DNA of 64,000 nt from Pseudomonas sp. G.S.17 (GTDB lineage Bacteria > Pseudomonadota > Gammaproteobacteria > Pseudomonadales > Pseudomonadaceae), in NCBI RefSeq assembly GCF_038096165.1, contig NZ_CP151076.1, positions 5,701,501 to 5,765,500 of the forward strand. The letters are read 5' to 3'. Below, piece by piece: positions 36,183 through 46,677 of this stretch. The translations under genes were made by a program, and so were the position numbers. The stretch's first letter is position 1. The number at the start of each line of letters is the position of its first letter. The notes below the pieces were generated by a model, which saw only the letters and a program-made list of their open reading frames with translations, did not search any database and was not told the origin of the DNA.

Positions 36183-37481
36183 TCACTCGTGATTAACCGC
36201 TACACCCTTCAGATACGGCGCCGGTTCAGCACCGAGGTTTTCCAGCATGCGGGCGCTGTACCAGTCGATGAAGTTGACCACGCCGAACTCGTAGGTCTTG
36301 GAGTACGGGCCTGGCTGGTAGGCGGTGGAGTTGATCCCGCGCTGGTTTTCTTCGGCCAGACGGCGGTCCTGGTCGTTGGTGGCGTCCCAGACTTGCCGCA
36401 GCCGCGCGACGTCGTAGTCAACGCCTTCCACGGCGTCCTTGTGCACCAGCCACTTGGTGGTGACCATGGTTTCCTGGGCGCTGATTGGCCACACGGTGAA
36501 CACGATGACGTGATCGCCCATGCAGTGGTTCCAGGCGTGGGGCAGGTGCAGGATGCGCATCGAACCCAGATCCGGATTCTTGATCCGGCCCATGAGCTTC
36601 TTGCTGCCTTGCTTGCCGTCCATGGTCATGGACACGGTGCCCTTGAGCAGCGGCATGCGCACGATGCGGTTACGCAGGCCGAAGCTGGCGTGGGCATAAG
36701 GAATCTGTTCGGCATCCCAGGCAGCGGCCGACTCGGCGACGTGGTCCTTGAACGACTGGGTGGCGCGCGGATCGGTGACGTCATCCCATTCCAGCAACGT
36801 GTTCAGCAGTTCCGGGTGCGACGCGTTGCAGTGGTAGCACTCGCGGTTGTTTTCCAGCACCAGCTTCCAGTTGGCCTTTTCCATCAAGGTGCTTTGCACT
36901 GCCACCTTGGTGTTTTCCATGTCGTAGGGTTCCATGTAGTGCTTGAGCGTCTGCAGGAACTCATCGATGGCCGGAGGGTTTTCCGCCAGGCAGATGAAGA
37001 TGTAGCCGCCAGCGGTCTTGACGTTGATCGGCTTGAGGCCGAATTTGCTCATGTCAAAATCGCTGCCCATCTCGCTGCCGGCGAACAACAGACGGCCGTC
37101 CAGCTCGTAGGTCCACTGGTGATAATGGCAAACCAGCTTGGCGACCTTGCCTTTCTCACCGGTGCAAAGCCGCGAGCCACGATGGCGGCAGACGTTGTGG
37201 AACGCATTCACCACACCATCGGAGCCGCGCACGATCAGCACTGGATTCTTGCCGATCTGCAACGTCAGGTAGTTGCCCTTGGCCGGGATCTCGCAGGTCA
37301 TGCCTGCAATCAGCCACTCTTTGTGAAAGATTTCCTGCATGTCGATTTCATGCAGCCGCTCATCACTGTAGAAAGGCTGCGGCAGCGAATACGTGCGCTC
37401 GCGATTCTGCAGCATTTCGGCAGTGGCCTTACGTGCAGGTTCCAGCGGATCGCCCAAGCTCAAGGTTGCGGTGACGTCCAT
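36183..37481 (-). CDS. gbcA: glycine betaine monooxygenase, Rieske oxygenase subunit
   Basis: 432 residues from the ATG at 37481 (MDVTATLSLGDPLEPARKAT), with GAGGA nine bases upstream; the 25-residue extension is not favoured. The Rieske cluster is bound by CRHRGSRLC (C-x-H) and CHYHQW (C-x-x-H), and the C-terminal ring-hydroxylating domain has the mononuclear-iron region NNRECYHCNASHPELL. With GbcB it demethylates glycine betaine to dimethylglycine and formaldehyde. It is divergent from gbcB, and in P. aeruginosa both are activated by GbdR. Confidence 0.96.
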   Translation of the reverse strand: MDVTATLSLGDPLEPARKATAEMLQNRERTYSLPQPFYSDERLHEIDMQEIFHKEWLIAGMTCEIPAKGNYLTLQIGKNPVLIVRGSDGVVNAFHNVCRHRGSRLCTGEKGKVAKLVCHYHQWTYELDGRLLFAGSEMGSDFDMSKFGLKPINVKTAGGYIFICLAENPPAIDEFLQTLKHYMEPYDMENTKVAVQSTLMEKANWKLVLENNRECYHCNASHPELLNTLLEWDDVTDPRATQSFKDHVAESAAAWDAEQIPYAHASFGLRNRIVRMPLLKGTVSMTMDGKQGSKKLMGRIKNPDLGSMRILHLPHAWNHCMGDHVIVFTVWPISAQETMVTTKWLVHKDAVEGVDYDVARLRQVWDATNDQDRRLAEENQRGINSTAYQPGPYSKTYEFGVVNFIDWYSARMLENLGAEPAPYLKGVAVNHE

Positions 37482-37591
37482 CGTTGAAGTCCTCATGACC
37501 GTGTCTTCTAACGGTCGGCGAATGTGGCTGATACGGTTCTTTGCAACGGTTTGCACGCAAGGCGACGATTGTTTTATCGCTCATGCTCAAG

Positions 37592-37645
37592 AATAGTTTT
37601 TTTGGTAACTATTGAGTGGCGAGTGTGAAGTTCGGCGCAAACTTC
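37592..37645. promoter_or_regulatory. two dyads in the gbcA/gbcB divergent promoter region
   Basis: AATAGTT-N8-AACTATT at 37592-37613 and GAAGTT-N7-AACTTC at 37627-37645 sit near the middle of the 330-base gap. They are candidates for activator or nucleoid-protein binding. I cannot match them with certainty to the GbdR site. The right third of the gap shows nothing else clear. Confidence 0.4.
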
Positions 37646-37811
37646 GCCTTATCCATGGGCGACATGGCCGAATCCGTTCCCGACGCGCGAACCCCGGCAG
37701 CAAAGGGCTGGTCGCGATAAGTACGCCGATGTCGCTGATAGGTAAGTGGGCTGTCTGCGCCTTACGCAGAATTCGCATCATGAGGCCGACAGTCGGCCGT
37801 GGAGATTCAGC

Positions 37812-38912
37812 ATGTCCCAAAGCTTCCTCAGCCCGGTAAATACCCAGACATGGGCCAACGGCCGTCACCTGGTTCGCGTCGTCAAAGTGATTCAGGAAAC
37901 CTGGGACGTGCGCACCTTCTGCTTCATGGCCGACCAGCCGATCCTGTTCTTCTTCAAGCCCGGCCAGTTCGTGACCCTGGAGCTGGAAATCGACGGCGTG
38001 CCGGTAATGCGCTCTTACACCATTTCCAGTTCGCCCTCGGTGCCGTACAGCTTCTCGATCACCATCAAGCGCGTGCCGGGCGGCAAGGTTTCCAACTGGC
38101 TGCACGACACGCTGCATGAAGGCCAGGAACTGGCCGTCCACGGGCCGGTGGGCCTGTTCAACGCCATCGACTTCCCGAACCCGAAGATTCTCTACCTCAG
38201 CGGCGGCGTCGGCATCACGCCGGTAATGTCCATGGCGCGCTGGTTCTACGACACCAACGCCAACGTCGACATGGTCTTCGTGCACAGTGCGCGCTCGCCC
38301 AAGGACATCATTTATCACCGCGAGCTGGAACACATGGCGTCGCGGATCGATAACTTCAGCCTGCATCTGGTCTGCGAAAAACACGGATTGGGTGAGCCCT
38401 GGGCCGGTTATCGCGGCTATCTGAACCAGAAAATGCTGGAACTGATGGCCCCGGACTTCCTCGAGCGCGAAGTGTTCTGCTGCGGACCGACGCCGTACAT
38501 GAACGCAATCAAGCGTCTGCTGGAGAGCAACGGCTTCAATATGGCGCAGTACCACGAGGAATCCTTCGGCCAGACGCCGCCGGAAGCCCGCGCCGACGCC
38601 GTGGAACAAGCGGAAATCGCCGCCGACGCACCAGAAGTCGATGCCTCGGAGCTGCATCAGGTGGAATTCACCGACACCGGCAAGAGCATCCGCGTGGCAC
38701 CGGGCGAAACCGTCCACGCCGCAGCCGCCAAACTCGGCCTGATGATCCCCAAAGCCTGCGGCATGGGCATCTGCGGCACCTGCAAGGTCATGAAACTAAG
38801 CGGCGAAGTGGAAATGGAACACAACGGCGGCATCACCGACGAAGATGTCGAAGAAGGCTACATCCTGTCGTGCTGCAGCGTGCCCAAGGGTGATGTGCGG
38901 ATCGAGTATTAA
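37812..38912 (+). CDS. gbcB: glycine betaine monooxygenase, reductase subunit
   Basis: 366 residues from the ATG at 37812, with GGAG eight bases upstream. Domains in order: FAD-binding (RSYTISSSPS), NAD-binding (LYLSGGVGITPVMSMARWF), and a C-terminal plant-type 2Fe-2S ferredoxin (ACGMGICGTCKV and a later cysteine pair in ILSCCSVPKG). It passes electrons from NAD(P)H to the Rieske centre of GbcA. Confidence 0.96.
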   Translation: MSQSFLSPVNTQTWANGRHLVRVVKVIQETWDVRTFCFMADQPILFFFKPGQFVTLELEIDGVPVMRSYTISSSPSVPYSFSITIKRVPGGKVSNWLHDTLHEGQELAVHGPVGLFNAIDFPNPKILYLSGGVGITPVMSMARWFYDTNANVDMVFVHSARSPKDIIYHRELEHMASRIDNFSLHLVCEKHGLGEPWAGYRGYLNQKMLELMAPDFLEREVFCCGPTPYMNAIKRLLESNGFNMAQYHEESFGQTPPEARADAVEQAEIAADAPEVDASELHQVEFTDTGKSIRVAPGETVHAAAAKLGLMIPKACGMGICGTCKVMKLSGEVEMEHNGGITDEDVEEGYILSCCSVPKGDVRIEY

Positions 38913-38922
38913 TCGCCTGAGG

Positions 38923-39028
38923 TGTAGGACCGGCTCGTAGGACCGGCTTTAGCCGGGAGGGCAGCCGCTCCAACAACGCACATGTGGCGTATGGAATGGT
39001 CATCTCCCGGCTAAAGCCGGTCCTACGG
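38923..39028. repeat. REP pair with a partial extra copy, GTAGGACCGGCTTTAGCC family
   Basis: The left side holds a truncated copy (GTAGGACCGGCTC) followed by a full one; the right copy is at about 39002-39028. It fills the convergent gap between gbcB and the chemoreceptor gene. Confidence 0.88.
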
Positions 39029-39043
39029 GATTGCGGTGTATCC

Positions 39044-40669
39044 CTACAAACTAAACCGCGCAACCATACTGTTCAGATCAACCGCCAGGCGCGTCAGCTC
39101 GCCGCTGGCCGCGCTGGTCTGGTTGGCGCCGTCTGAGGACTGCGCCGACAGGTCGCGGATGTTGACCAGATTGCGATCCACTTCCCGTGCAACCTGCGCC
39201 TGTTCTTCCGCCGCGCTGGCGATCACCAGGTTGCGCTCATTGATCTCGACGATGGCGGTATTGATGGTGTCCAGCGCCAGGCCAGCGCCTTTGGCGATGT
39301 TCAAGGTCGACTCGGCCCGTTCGGTGCTGTTGCGCATGGAGTTGACCGCTTGTTCGGTGCCGCCCTGAATGCTGCCGATCATGCGTTCGATTTCGCTGGT
39401 GGACTGCTGCGTGCGATGGGCAAGCGCCCGCACTTCATCGGCAACCACCGCAAACCCGCGCCCGGCTTCACCGGCCCGTGCAGCTTCGATGGCAGCGTTG
39501 AGGGCCAGCAGGTTGGTCTGATCCGCAAGACCGCGAATCACGTCCAGCACCTTGCCAATATCCCGGGATTCATTGGCCAGGTTGCCGATCAACTCCGCAG
39601 TGCTCTGCACGTCGCCGCTCATGCGCTCGATGGCGCTGACCGTTTCCATGACCAGATCACGACCATCGCCCGCTGACGTGGTCGCGCTTTTCGATGCGTC
39701 AGAGGTGCTGATCGCATTGCGCGCAACTTCTTCCACGGCGCTGGTCATTTCATTGACCGCAGTGGCTGCCTGCTCGATTTCGTTGTTCTGTTGGGTCAGG
39801 CCGCGCGCGCTTTCATCGGTGACGGCGTTGAGTTCTTCAGCCGCAGACGCCAGTTGCGTCGCCGAGCCGGAAATATGCATCAGTGTGTCGCGCAGTTTTT
39901 CCTGCATTTTCTGCATCGCCGCCAACAAGCGACCGGCTTCGTCCGTACCGTCGACCTTGATCGGGCGAGTCAGATTGCCTTCAGCGATAGTTTCCGCAGC
40001 TTCCAGCGCCGCCGCGATTGGCTGAGTGATGCTCTTGGTCAGCAGCCAGGCGAACAGCATGGTCAGAATCGTGGCGGCGATCAGCAGAGCGACCACCAGA
40101 TTGAACGCCGATGAATATTCCTTGGCAGCAGCATGGTTGGTGACGGTCAATTGCTTGCTGTTGAGGTCGGACAGCTTGCCCAGGACCACATTCATCTTGT
40201 CCGAGTTGGCTGCGGATTCGCCATTGAGCAGCCTGGCCATCTCCTCGACATTGCCCGCGCGGCTCAAGCCAATGATGCGTGCTTCAATCTGGCGGTACTC
40301 ACCCAGCAGCTGCACATACTCGGTGTAGGCCGTCCGCTCTTCAGGAGACGAGATCAATTTTTCATAAATCACCTGAGCATCGCTTATCTGACGGTTGCGC
40401 TCAGCAAACAATCCGATGGTCTTCTCCTGGACATCCGCCTCACGATTGGTGAGCAGACGATAGGACAGAACCCGCATGCGGATACCCGCCACAGTGAGAC
40501 CGTTCAGGCTCTGGATGCTGGGGACGTTGTCTTGCGCGACCTGATCACCAGCATCGCGAATCTTGCTCATCTGCGTCAGCGCGAAAATACCGAGGATCAG
40601 CATCAAGGCACCGATGAAAGAAAACCCGAGGAATGCGCGCGGGGCAATGTTCATGTTACGTAGGGACAT
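39044..40669 (-). CDS. methyl-accepting chemotaxis protein
   Basis: 541 residues from the ATG at 40669, with GGAGA seven bases upstream. It has two membrane segments (residues ~10-32 and ~190-212), a helical periplasmic sensor of the four-helix-bundle class between them, a HAMP domain, and the cytoplasmic signalling hairpin [20 protein letters not shown] with EVRALAHRT. Lying between gbcB and the ltaE/glyA/sox genes, it could sense a related amine or amino acid, but the ligand is not known. A FliA-like promoter is visible upstream. Confidence 0.93.
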   Translation of the reverse strand: MSLRNMNIAPRAFLGFSFIGALMLILGIFALTQMSKIRDAGDQVAQDNVPSIQSLNGLTVAGIRMRVLSYRLLTNREADVQEKTIGLFAERNRQISDAQVIYEKLISSPEERTAYTEYVQLLGEYRQIEARIIGLSRAGNVEEMARLLNGESAANSDKMNVVLGKLSDLNSKQLTVTNHAAAKEYSSAFNLVVALLIAATILTMLFAWLLTKSITQPIAAALEAAETIAEGNLTRPIKVDGTDEAGRLLAAMQKMQEKLRDTLMHISGSATQLASAAEELNAVTDESARGLTQQNNEIEQAATAVNEMTSAVEEVARNAISTSDASKSATTSAGDGRDLVMETVSAIERMSGDVQSTAELIGNLANESRDIGKVLDVIRGLADQTNLLALNAAIEAARAGEAGRGFAVVADEVRALAHRTQQSTSEIERMIGSIQGGTEQAVNSMRNSTERAESTLNIAKGAGLALDTINTAIVEINERNLVIASAAEEQAQVAREVDRNLVNIRDLSAQSSDGANQTSAASGELTRLAVDLNSMVARFSL

Positions 40670-40735
40670 AATATCTCCAGAAGTGGCGGCGCATTCCTTG
40701 CGAGCGGAAGAGCAAATGCAGCGGATTGCCATGCC

Positions 40736-40761
40736 TATCGGTCGCGGCGCCGAAGACTTGA
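40736..40761 (-). promoter_or_regulatory. candidate FliA (sigma-28) promoter of the chemoreceptor gene
   Basis: Minus strand: TCAAGT (40756-40761), 13 bases, ACCGATA (40736-40742), against the Pseudomonas FliA consensus TCAAGt-N12-GCCGATA. It would start transcription about 60 bases before the chemoreceptor gene. The remainder of the gap 40670-41018 shows no other feature I can support. Confidence 0.6.
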
Positions 40762-41018
40762 GGCGCCCCGGATAAAAGGAGCTGCGGCGTTAGGTCACAA
40801 CCACGCTGGAAGACTGACAAAAGGTGCCGGTCTGACGAGTAGCCGGAACCAGATCGCCAAACGGCAGTCAACAAGGGTCCTTATGCGTTTACCTCGTTGA
40901 GGAGGCTCGCGCGCTGAAGTACCGGTATTTGAAGGGCCGACGGTCCTGATAAAGTCTGGCATGCGCAGTGACTTTTCTTTATCGTGTGCGCCCGTTGAAA
41001 TCAGCTAGAGAATTCAAA

Positions 41019-41252
41019 ATGTTGGAAGCATCCCTGAGCCAATTGGAACAACTTGTAGGAGACCTGGTGCAACAGAACCAGCAACTGCAAAACACGAACG
41101 CGCAGCTCAGCGCCGAACTGGCTCAAGCCAAGGATGACAACGACAGTCTGCAACTGAGTCTGATGGAGCAGGAAGAAAAGCAAGGCGCCACCGCCGCCCG
41201 CATCCAGGCTTTGGTTGACCGCGCCACCAGCGCCAGCGCCGTCAGCGCATGA
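41019..41252 (+). CDS. small coiled-coil protein, TIGR02449/ZapB-like
   Basis: 77 residues from the ATG at 41019. Almost the whole chain is a heptad coiled coil (MLEASLSQLEQLVGDLVQQN then QNTNAQLSAELAQAKDDND). The family is found next to zapA and resembles ZapB in form. Its stop overlaps the start of the ZapA-like gene by four bases, so the two are co-translated and probably interact. The ribosome site is poor. Confidence 0.8.
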   Translation: MLEASLSQLEQLVGDLVQQNQQLQNTNAQLSAELAQAKDDNDSLQLSLMEQEEKQGATAARIQALVDRATSASAVSA

Positions 41253-41551
41253 GTACTCATGGAAACGGGGTGACGGTCGTTTCGATCATGGGTAACGACT
41301 ACTCGATCAAGGCGCCGGCCGGGGAAGAACAAACCCTGCTGCAGGCAACGGCCATGCTCAAGGCCTCATTGATCGACACCAAGCGTAAATACCCAAGCCT
41401 GATCGGCGACCGCCTGCTGGTCCTGGCCGCGCTGAACCTGTGCTCGCAGCAGGTCGAACTGAAAAAGCAGCATCAGGTCGAGCTCGACCGCTGCCAGCAG
41501 CAGATCGACGCGACGGTGGAAGTGATTTCCAAGACCATCGCGCAGAGCTGA
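41249..41551 (+). CDS. ZapA-like cell division protein
   Basis: 100 residues. The N-terminal beta part (VTVVSIMGNDYSIKAPAGEEQTLLQATAML) and the C-terminal coiled coil (residues ~60-100) fit ZapA, which binds FtsZ and bundles protofilaments. The central block IGDRLLVLAALNLCSQQ matches the family. The sequence looks diverged from canonical Pseudomonas ZapA, and the 6S RNA plus formyl-THF cyclo-ligase genes that usually follow zapA are absent; a REP pair follows instead. It may be a second copy. Confidence 0.8.
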   Translation: MSTHGNGVTVVSIMGNDYSIKAPAGEEQTLLQATAMLKASLIDTKRKYPSLIGDRLLVLAALNLCSQQVELKKQHQVELDRCQQQIDATVEVISKTIAQS

Positions 41552-41578
41552 AGCAACCGATACCACCTGTGCAGACTG

Positions 41579-41672
41579 TGTGGGAGCGAGCTTGCTCGCG
41601 AAGAGGCCAGTACATCCAAAGAGCATTTTTGGAATCTGAATAACGCCTTCGCAAGCAAGCTTGCTCCCACAA
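41579..41672. repeat. REP pair, TGTGGGAGCGAGCTTGCTCGCGAAGAG family
   Basis: Inverted copies at 41579-41606 and 41647-41672 in the convergent gap between the ZapA-like gene and ltaE. Confidence 0.92.
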
Positions 41673-41694
41673 GATCAACACCGCGCCAACAATC

Positions 41695-42735
41695 TCAAGC
41701 CCCCATCACCAACCGAATATCTGCCGCCAGCTCGCGCACGCGGTCTTCTTCGGTGTCCCACGAACACATGAAACGTGCGCCGCCGTTGCCGATGAAGGTG
41801 TAGAAGCGCCAGCCCTTGGCGGTAAGCGCCGCGATGGCCGGTTCCGACAATTGCAGAAACACGCCGTTGGCCTGCACCGGGAACATCAGCTCCACGCCGG
41901 GAATATCCTTGACCAGTTCAGCCAGCAACTGCGCGCAGTGGTTGGCGTGCCGTGCGTGTTTGAGCCAGGCGTCGTTTTCCAGCAAGCCGACCCAGGGCGC
42001 AGACAGGAAGCGCATTTTCGACGCCAGTTGCCCGGCCTGTTTGCAGCGATAGTCGAAATCTTCAGCCAGGTCATGGTTGAAAAACAGAATCGCCTCGCCC
42101 ACCGCCATACCGTTCTTGGTGCCGCCAAAGCACAACACGTCGACCCCGGATTTCCAGGTCAGCTCGGCTGGCGAACAATCCAGGAAAGCGCAGGCATTGG
42201 AAAACCGCGCGCCGTCCATGTGCAGATTCAGGTTCAGCTCTTTGCAGGTGGCGCTGATCGCCTTGAGTTCTTCAGGCTGATAGACGCTGCCGACTTCCGT
42301 GGCCTGGGTCAACGTCACGACACGCGGTTTGGGGTAATGAATATCCTGACGCTTGAGGGCGACTTCGCGGATCGATTCCGGCGTCAGCTTGCCGTTTTCG
42401 CTGCGGGCGGTCAGCAGCTTGGAGCCGTTGGAGAAAAACTCCGGCGCGCCGCATTCGTCAGTCTCGACGTGGGCGGTTTCCGAACAGATAACGCTGTGAT
42501 AGCTCTGGCACAACGATGAAAGTGCCAGGGAGTTGGCCGCCGTACCGTTGAAGGCGAAAAACACTTCACAGTCGGTTTCGAACAGTTTGCGGAAATCATC
42601 CGAAGCGCGGGCGGTCCATTGGTCATCGCCATACGCGCGTTGGTGGCCATGGTTGGCCTGTTCCATGGCAGCCCATGCCTCGGGACAGATACCCGAATAG
42701 TTGTCGCTGGCAAACTGCTGGCTTTTATCGGTCAT
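41695..42735 (-). CDS. ltaE: low-specificity L-threonine aldolase
   Basis: 346 residues from the ATG at 42735 (MTDKSQQFASDNYSGICPEA). PLP-dependent; the lysine lies in VLCFGGTKNGMAVGE, and the DGARFSNACAFL block is typical. It splits L-threonine or L-allo-threonine into glycine and acetaldehyde, which fits its place in a glycine/one-carbon region. P. aeruginosa carries its homologue at the same relative position. Confidence 0.93.
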   Translation of the reverse strand: MTDKSQQFASDNYSGICPEAWAAMEQANHGHQRAYGDDQWTARASDDFRKLFETDCEVFFAFNGTAANSLALSSLCQSYHSVICSETAHVETDECGAPEFFSNGSKLLTARSENGKLTPESIREVALKRQDIHYPKPRVVTLTQATEVGSVYQPEELKAISATCKELNLNLHMDGARFSNACAFLDCSPAELTWKSGVDVLCFGGTKNGMAVGEAILFFNHDLAEDFDYRCKQAGQLASKMRFLSAPWVGLLENDAWLKHARHANHCAQLLAELVKDIPGVELMFPVQANGVFLQLSEPAIAALTAKGWRFYTFIGNGGARFMCSWDTEEDRVRELAADIRLVMGA

Positions 42736-42798
42736 GGCCGGTTCCTTGTCATTGATTATGGTGCGCACTGTAGCGAAGATCGCGAGGTTTCAAAACCG

Positions 42799-42888
42799 GT
42801 TGGAGCGAGGCGTGCCCGCGAATAACTATAACGAGATATACCTGTCCCACCGCGGCGACTGATTCGCGGGCAAGCCTCGCTCCAACGG
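42799..42888. repeat. REP pair, GGTTGGAGCGAGGCGTGCCCGCGAA family
   Basis: Inverted copies at 42799-42822 and 42864-42888 in the divergent gap between ltaE and the TraX-like gene, an unusual place because REPs here mostly follow genes. Confidence 0.88.
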
Positions 42889-42918
42889 GCTTGAAAAATT
42901 TAACCAAACAGGAGCGCT

Positions 42919-43662
42919 ATGGATCTGTCGAACCCGCCTTACCTGCCTGGACGCGACAAGGCGCTGGACCTGCTCAAGTGGCTGGCAATGTTGAGCATGG
43001 TGCTCGATCACCTGCGCTATGTCGGCTGGTCGGTAAACGTTCTGTACGTGCCGGGGCGCTTCGCCTTTCCGTGGTTCTGCCTGGCGATTGCCGTGAATCT
43101 GGGGCGCAAGACTGCGCTGTTCCCCGATCCGAAAGTGCAGTGGCGCTATCTGGGCTGGCTGCTGTTGTTCGCCGGGCTTTCCGAAATTCCTTATCGCCTG
43201 TTCATGCACGATGCCGACACGCTAAACGTGCTGCCGACGTTGATACTCGGCTTGCTGGTCGCCCAAGGCTGGCGCCATCCGCTGCCGATCACCCGGGTGC
43301 TGGCCATTGCTGCGCTGCTGGTCGCGGCCGTATTGCAGCAGCAACTGATGTTCGGCTTTTTCGGCGTGCTGCTGCCGGTGGCTTTTTTGCTGGTGCTGCG
43401 CCGCCCGCTGTGGTTCGCGGCACTGCCCGGCGCGGTCTGCCTGGCGGGCAATGCCTGGCCGCAGATGTTCGCGGGCGCGGCCTGGGGCGATCCGATTTCC
43501 ATTGGGTCGATGGTTGCGTGTCTGATCGCGCCGTTATTGGGTCTGGCGTTGCTGCGTCGGCGATTACCTTTTCCGGTCAAACCCATGCGTCGCTGGGCCT
43601 ATGCAATTTATCCGCTGCATTTTCTGTTGTTGTTGGGGTTGAGAGAATTGCTGGCGCTTTGA
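42919..43662 (+). CDS. TraX-family membrane protein
   Basis: 247 residues, start ATG at 42919 after AGGAGCG. About seven membrane segments are predicted. The block [26 protein letters not shown] and the final [15 protein letters not shown] are typical of TraX, first known as an F-pilin acetylase but common on chromosomes. No conjugation genes are nearby, so a membrane acyltransferase role unrelated to pili is more likely. Confidence 0.88.
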   Translation: MDLSNPPYLPGRDKALDLLKWLAMLSMVLDHLRYVGWSVNVLYVPGRFAFPWFCLAIAVNLGRKTALFPDPKVQWRYLGWLLLFAGLSEIPYRLFMHDADTLNVLPTLILGLLVAQGWRHPLPITRVLAIAALLVAAVLQQQLMFGFFGVLLPVAFLLVLRRPLWFAALPGAVCLAGNAWPQMFAGAAWGDPISIGSMVACLIAPLLGLALLRRRLPFPVKPMRRWAYAIYPLHFLLLLGLRELLAL

Positions 43663-43675
43663 ATTCGAATCCATC

Positions 43676-43766
43676 CCGTAGGACCGGCTTTAGCCGGGAG
43701 GCCGTCATTGGCACCCGCGCACAACTCGACGGCGAACGCTGCTCGCGGCTGAAGCCGCTCCTACGG
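43676..43766. repeat. REP pair, GTAGGACCGGCTTTAGCCGGGAGG family
   Basis: Left copy at 43676-43702; the right copy at 43740-43766 is of a slightly different subtype (CTCGCGGCTGAAGCCGCTCCTACG), so the pair is mixed. Confidence 0.88.
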
Positions 43767-43892
43767 TCTCGCGTCGAATTTGGCATCTGCTCTAGACAAA
43801 ACGCCATCAGCGCCTTTATCTTCCGCACAGGCCACCGCATGTGGCCAACGTCGCTCGGACGGTTCCGGGCGCTTACGTCTTCAGAGGCCTCC

Positions 43893-45110
43893 ATGGCAGA
43901 CTTACCTTCGCCGCGCCGTTTTGCGCGCATCGATCGACTTCCCCCGTACGTATTCAACATCACCGCCGAGCTGAAAATGGCCGCTCGCCGTCGTGGTGAA
44001 GACATCATCGACTTGAGCATGGGCAACCCGGACGGGCCAACCCCACCGCATATCGTCGAAAAACTGGTCACCGTTGCCCAACGTGAAGACACTCACGGCT
44101 ACTCGACTTCGCGTGGCATTCCGCGTCTGCGTCGGGCGATTTCCAACTGGTACAAAAAACGCTACGACGTCGATATCGATCCGGAAGACGAAGCCATCGT
44201 CACCATCGGCTCGAAAGAGGGCCTGGCGCATTTGATGCTGGCGACCCTGGATCAGGGCGACACGGTGCTGGTGCCGAATCCGAGCTATCCGATTCATATC
44301 TACGGCGCCGTAATTGCTGGCGCCCAGGTCCGTTCGGTACCGCTGATTCCGGGCGTGGACTTCTTTGCCGAGCTGGAAAAAGCCATTCGCGGCTCGATCC
44401 CCAAGCCGAAAATGATGATTCTCGGCTTCCCGTCCAACCCCACCGCGCAGTGCGTCGAGCTGGATTTCTTCGAGCGCGTGGTGGCGCTGGCCAAGCAGTA
44501 CGACGTGCTGGTGGTTCACGACCTGGCCTACGCCGACATCGTCTACGACGGCTGGAAAGCCCCGTCGATCATGCAGGTGCCCGGCGCCAAGGACATCGCG
44601 GTGGAGTTTTTCACCCTGTCCAAGAGCTACAACATGGCGGGCTGGCGGATCGGTTTCATGGTCGGCAACCCGGAACTGGTCAACGCCCTGGCGCGGATCA
44701 AGAGTTACCACGACTACGGCACCTTCACCCCGCTGCAAGTGGCGGCCATCGCTGCGCTGGAAGGCGATCAGCAATGCGTGCTTGATATCGCCGAGCAGTA
44801 TCGCCAGCGCCGCAATGTGCTGGTCAAAGGCCTGCATGAACTGGGCTGGATGGTGGAAAACCCGAAAGCCTCGATGTATGTCTGGGCCAAGATTCCTCCG
44901 GCTTACGCCCACATGGGTTCGCTGGAATTCGCCAAGAAGCTGCTGGCCGAGGCCAAGGTCTGCGTGTCGCCGGGTGTCGGTTTTGGTGAATACGGCGACG
45001 ATCACGTGCGCTTCGCCCTGATCGAAAACCAGGACCGCATCCGCCAGGCGGTACGCGGGATTCGCGGGATGTTTCGGGCAGATGGACAGTTGCCGGGTAA
45101 GTCTGTCTGA
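43893..45110 (+). CDS. alaC: alanine-forming glutamate-pyruvate aminotransferase, AlaC type
   Basis: 405 residues from the ATG at 43893, with AGAGG upstream. From my knowledge of E. coli AlaC the match is very close across the whole chain, for example [20 protein letters not shown] and the PLP-lysine block [12 protein letters not shown]. It transfers amino groups between glutamate and pyruvate. The frame is open far upstream (to 42891) by chance, through the TraX-like gene. A strong terminator follows. Confidence 0.93.
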   Translation: MADLPSPRRFARIDRLPPYVFNITAELKMAARRRGEDIIDLSMGNPDGPTPPHIVEKLVTVAQREDTHGYSTSRGIPRLRRAISNWYKKRYDVDIDPEDEAIVTIGSKEGLAHLMLATLDQGDTVLVPNPSYPIHIYGAVIAGAQVRSVPLIPGVDFFAELEKAIRGSIPKPKMMILGFPSNPTAQCVELDFFERVVALAKQYDVLVVHDLAYADIVYDGWKAPSIMQVPGAKDIAVEFFTLSKSYNMAGWRIGFMVGNPELVNALARIKSYHDYGTFTPLQVAAIAALEGDQQCVLDIAEQYRQRRNVLVKGLHELGWMVENPKASMYVWAKIPPAYAHMGSLEFAKKLLAEAKVCVSPGVGFGEYGDDHVRFALIENQDRIRQAVRGIRGMFRADGQLPGKSV

Positions 45111-45130
45111 TTGCGACATGATGTGACCAA

Positions 45131-45161
45131 AATCCCCCGGCGTTCCCGGGGGATTTTTTTT
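45131..45161 (+). terminator. intrinsic terminator of alaC
   Basis: AATCCCCCGG-CGTTC-CCGGGGGATT, a perfect ten-base stem with a five-base loop, followed by a run of T. It lies 21 bases after the alaC stop. Confidence 0.95.
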
Positions 45162-45180
45162 GCCTGAGCGAATGCGATTT

Positions 45181-45235
45181 CCGTAGGAGCGGCTTTAGCC
45201 GCGAGGGCGCGCTCCCGGCTGAAGCCGGTCCTACA
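45181..45235. repeat. REP palindrome, mixed CGTAGGAGCGGCTTTAGCC subtype
   Basis: A left arm with GGAGCGGCTTTAGCCGCGAGG faces a right arm with CTCCCGGCTGAAGCCGGTCC; the arms come from two subtypes, so pairing is imperfect. Confidence 0.85.
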
Positions 45236-45316
45236 AGCTCTATTTATCCCTCCCCGCCAACCCATGTCGTAAACGCACCTTTGCGTGGCGTCCGTAGGCA
45301 TTTGGCGTCTTTGGTC

Positions 45317-45366
45317 CGGCCCTACCATCGCATCAAAGGGCACTGTCTTCAGACTGCGGCCCTACC
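45317..45366. promoter_or_regulatory. direct repeat in the glyA promoter region
   Basis: CGGCCCTACC occurs at 45317-45326 and again at 45357-45366, exactly 40 bases (about four helical turns) apart and 40-90 bases before glyA. It could be the site of the activator of the glyA-sox operon (SouR or GbdR in P. aeruginosa). Confidence 0.4.
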
Positions 45367-45406
45367 CTCATAAGTCAGGCGCCACGCCGCCGCTGGGAGA
45401 ACCGCG

Positions 45407-46660
<1,254 letters not shown>

Positions 46661-46677
46661 GTCAGGAGTAGTCACTC

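Noticed and set aside
41552..41694. 6S RNA gene after the ZapA-like gene
   Set aside because: The gap holds only a REP pair and is too short for the roughly 180-base 6S RNA.
42919..43662. Evidence for a conjugative element because of the TraX-like gene
   Set aside because: No relaxase, type IV secretion, integrase or attachment repeat is near, and a chromosomal TraX-like gene is expected at this place.
42891..45110. Open frame of 739 codons on the plus strand
   Set aside because: Only its last 405 codons (from 43893) are alaC. The upstream part runs through the TraX-like gene in another frame and through a REP element.
45241..45406. Glycine riboswitch before glyA
   Set aside because: The leader lacks the paired aptamer cores expected for that class; only a simple direct repeat is visible.
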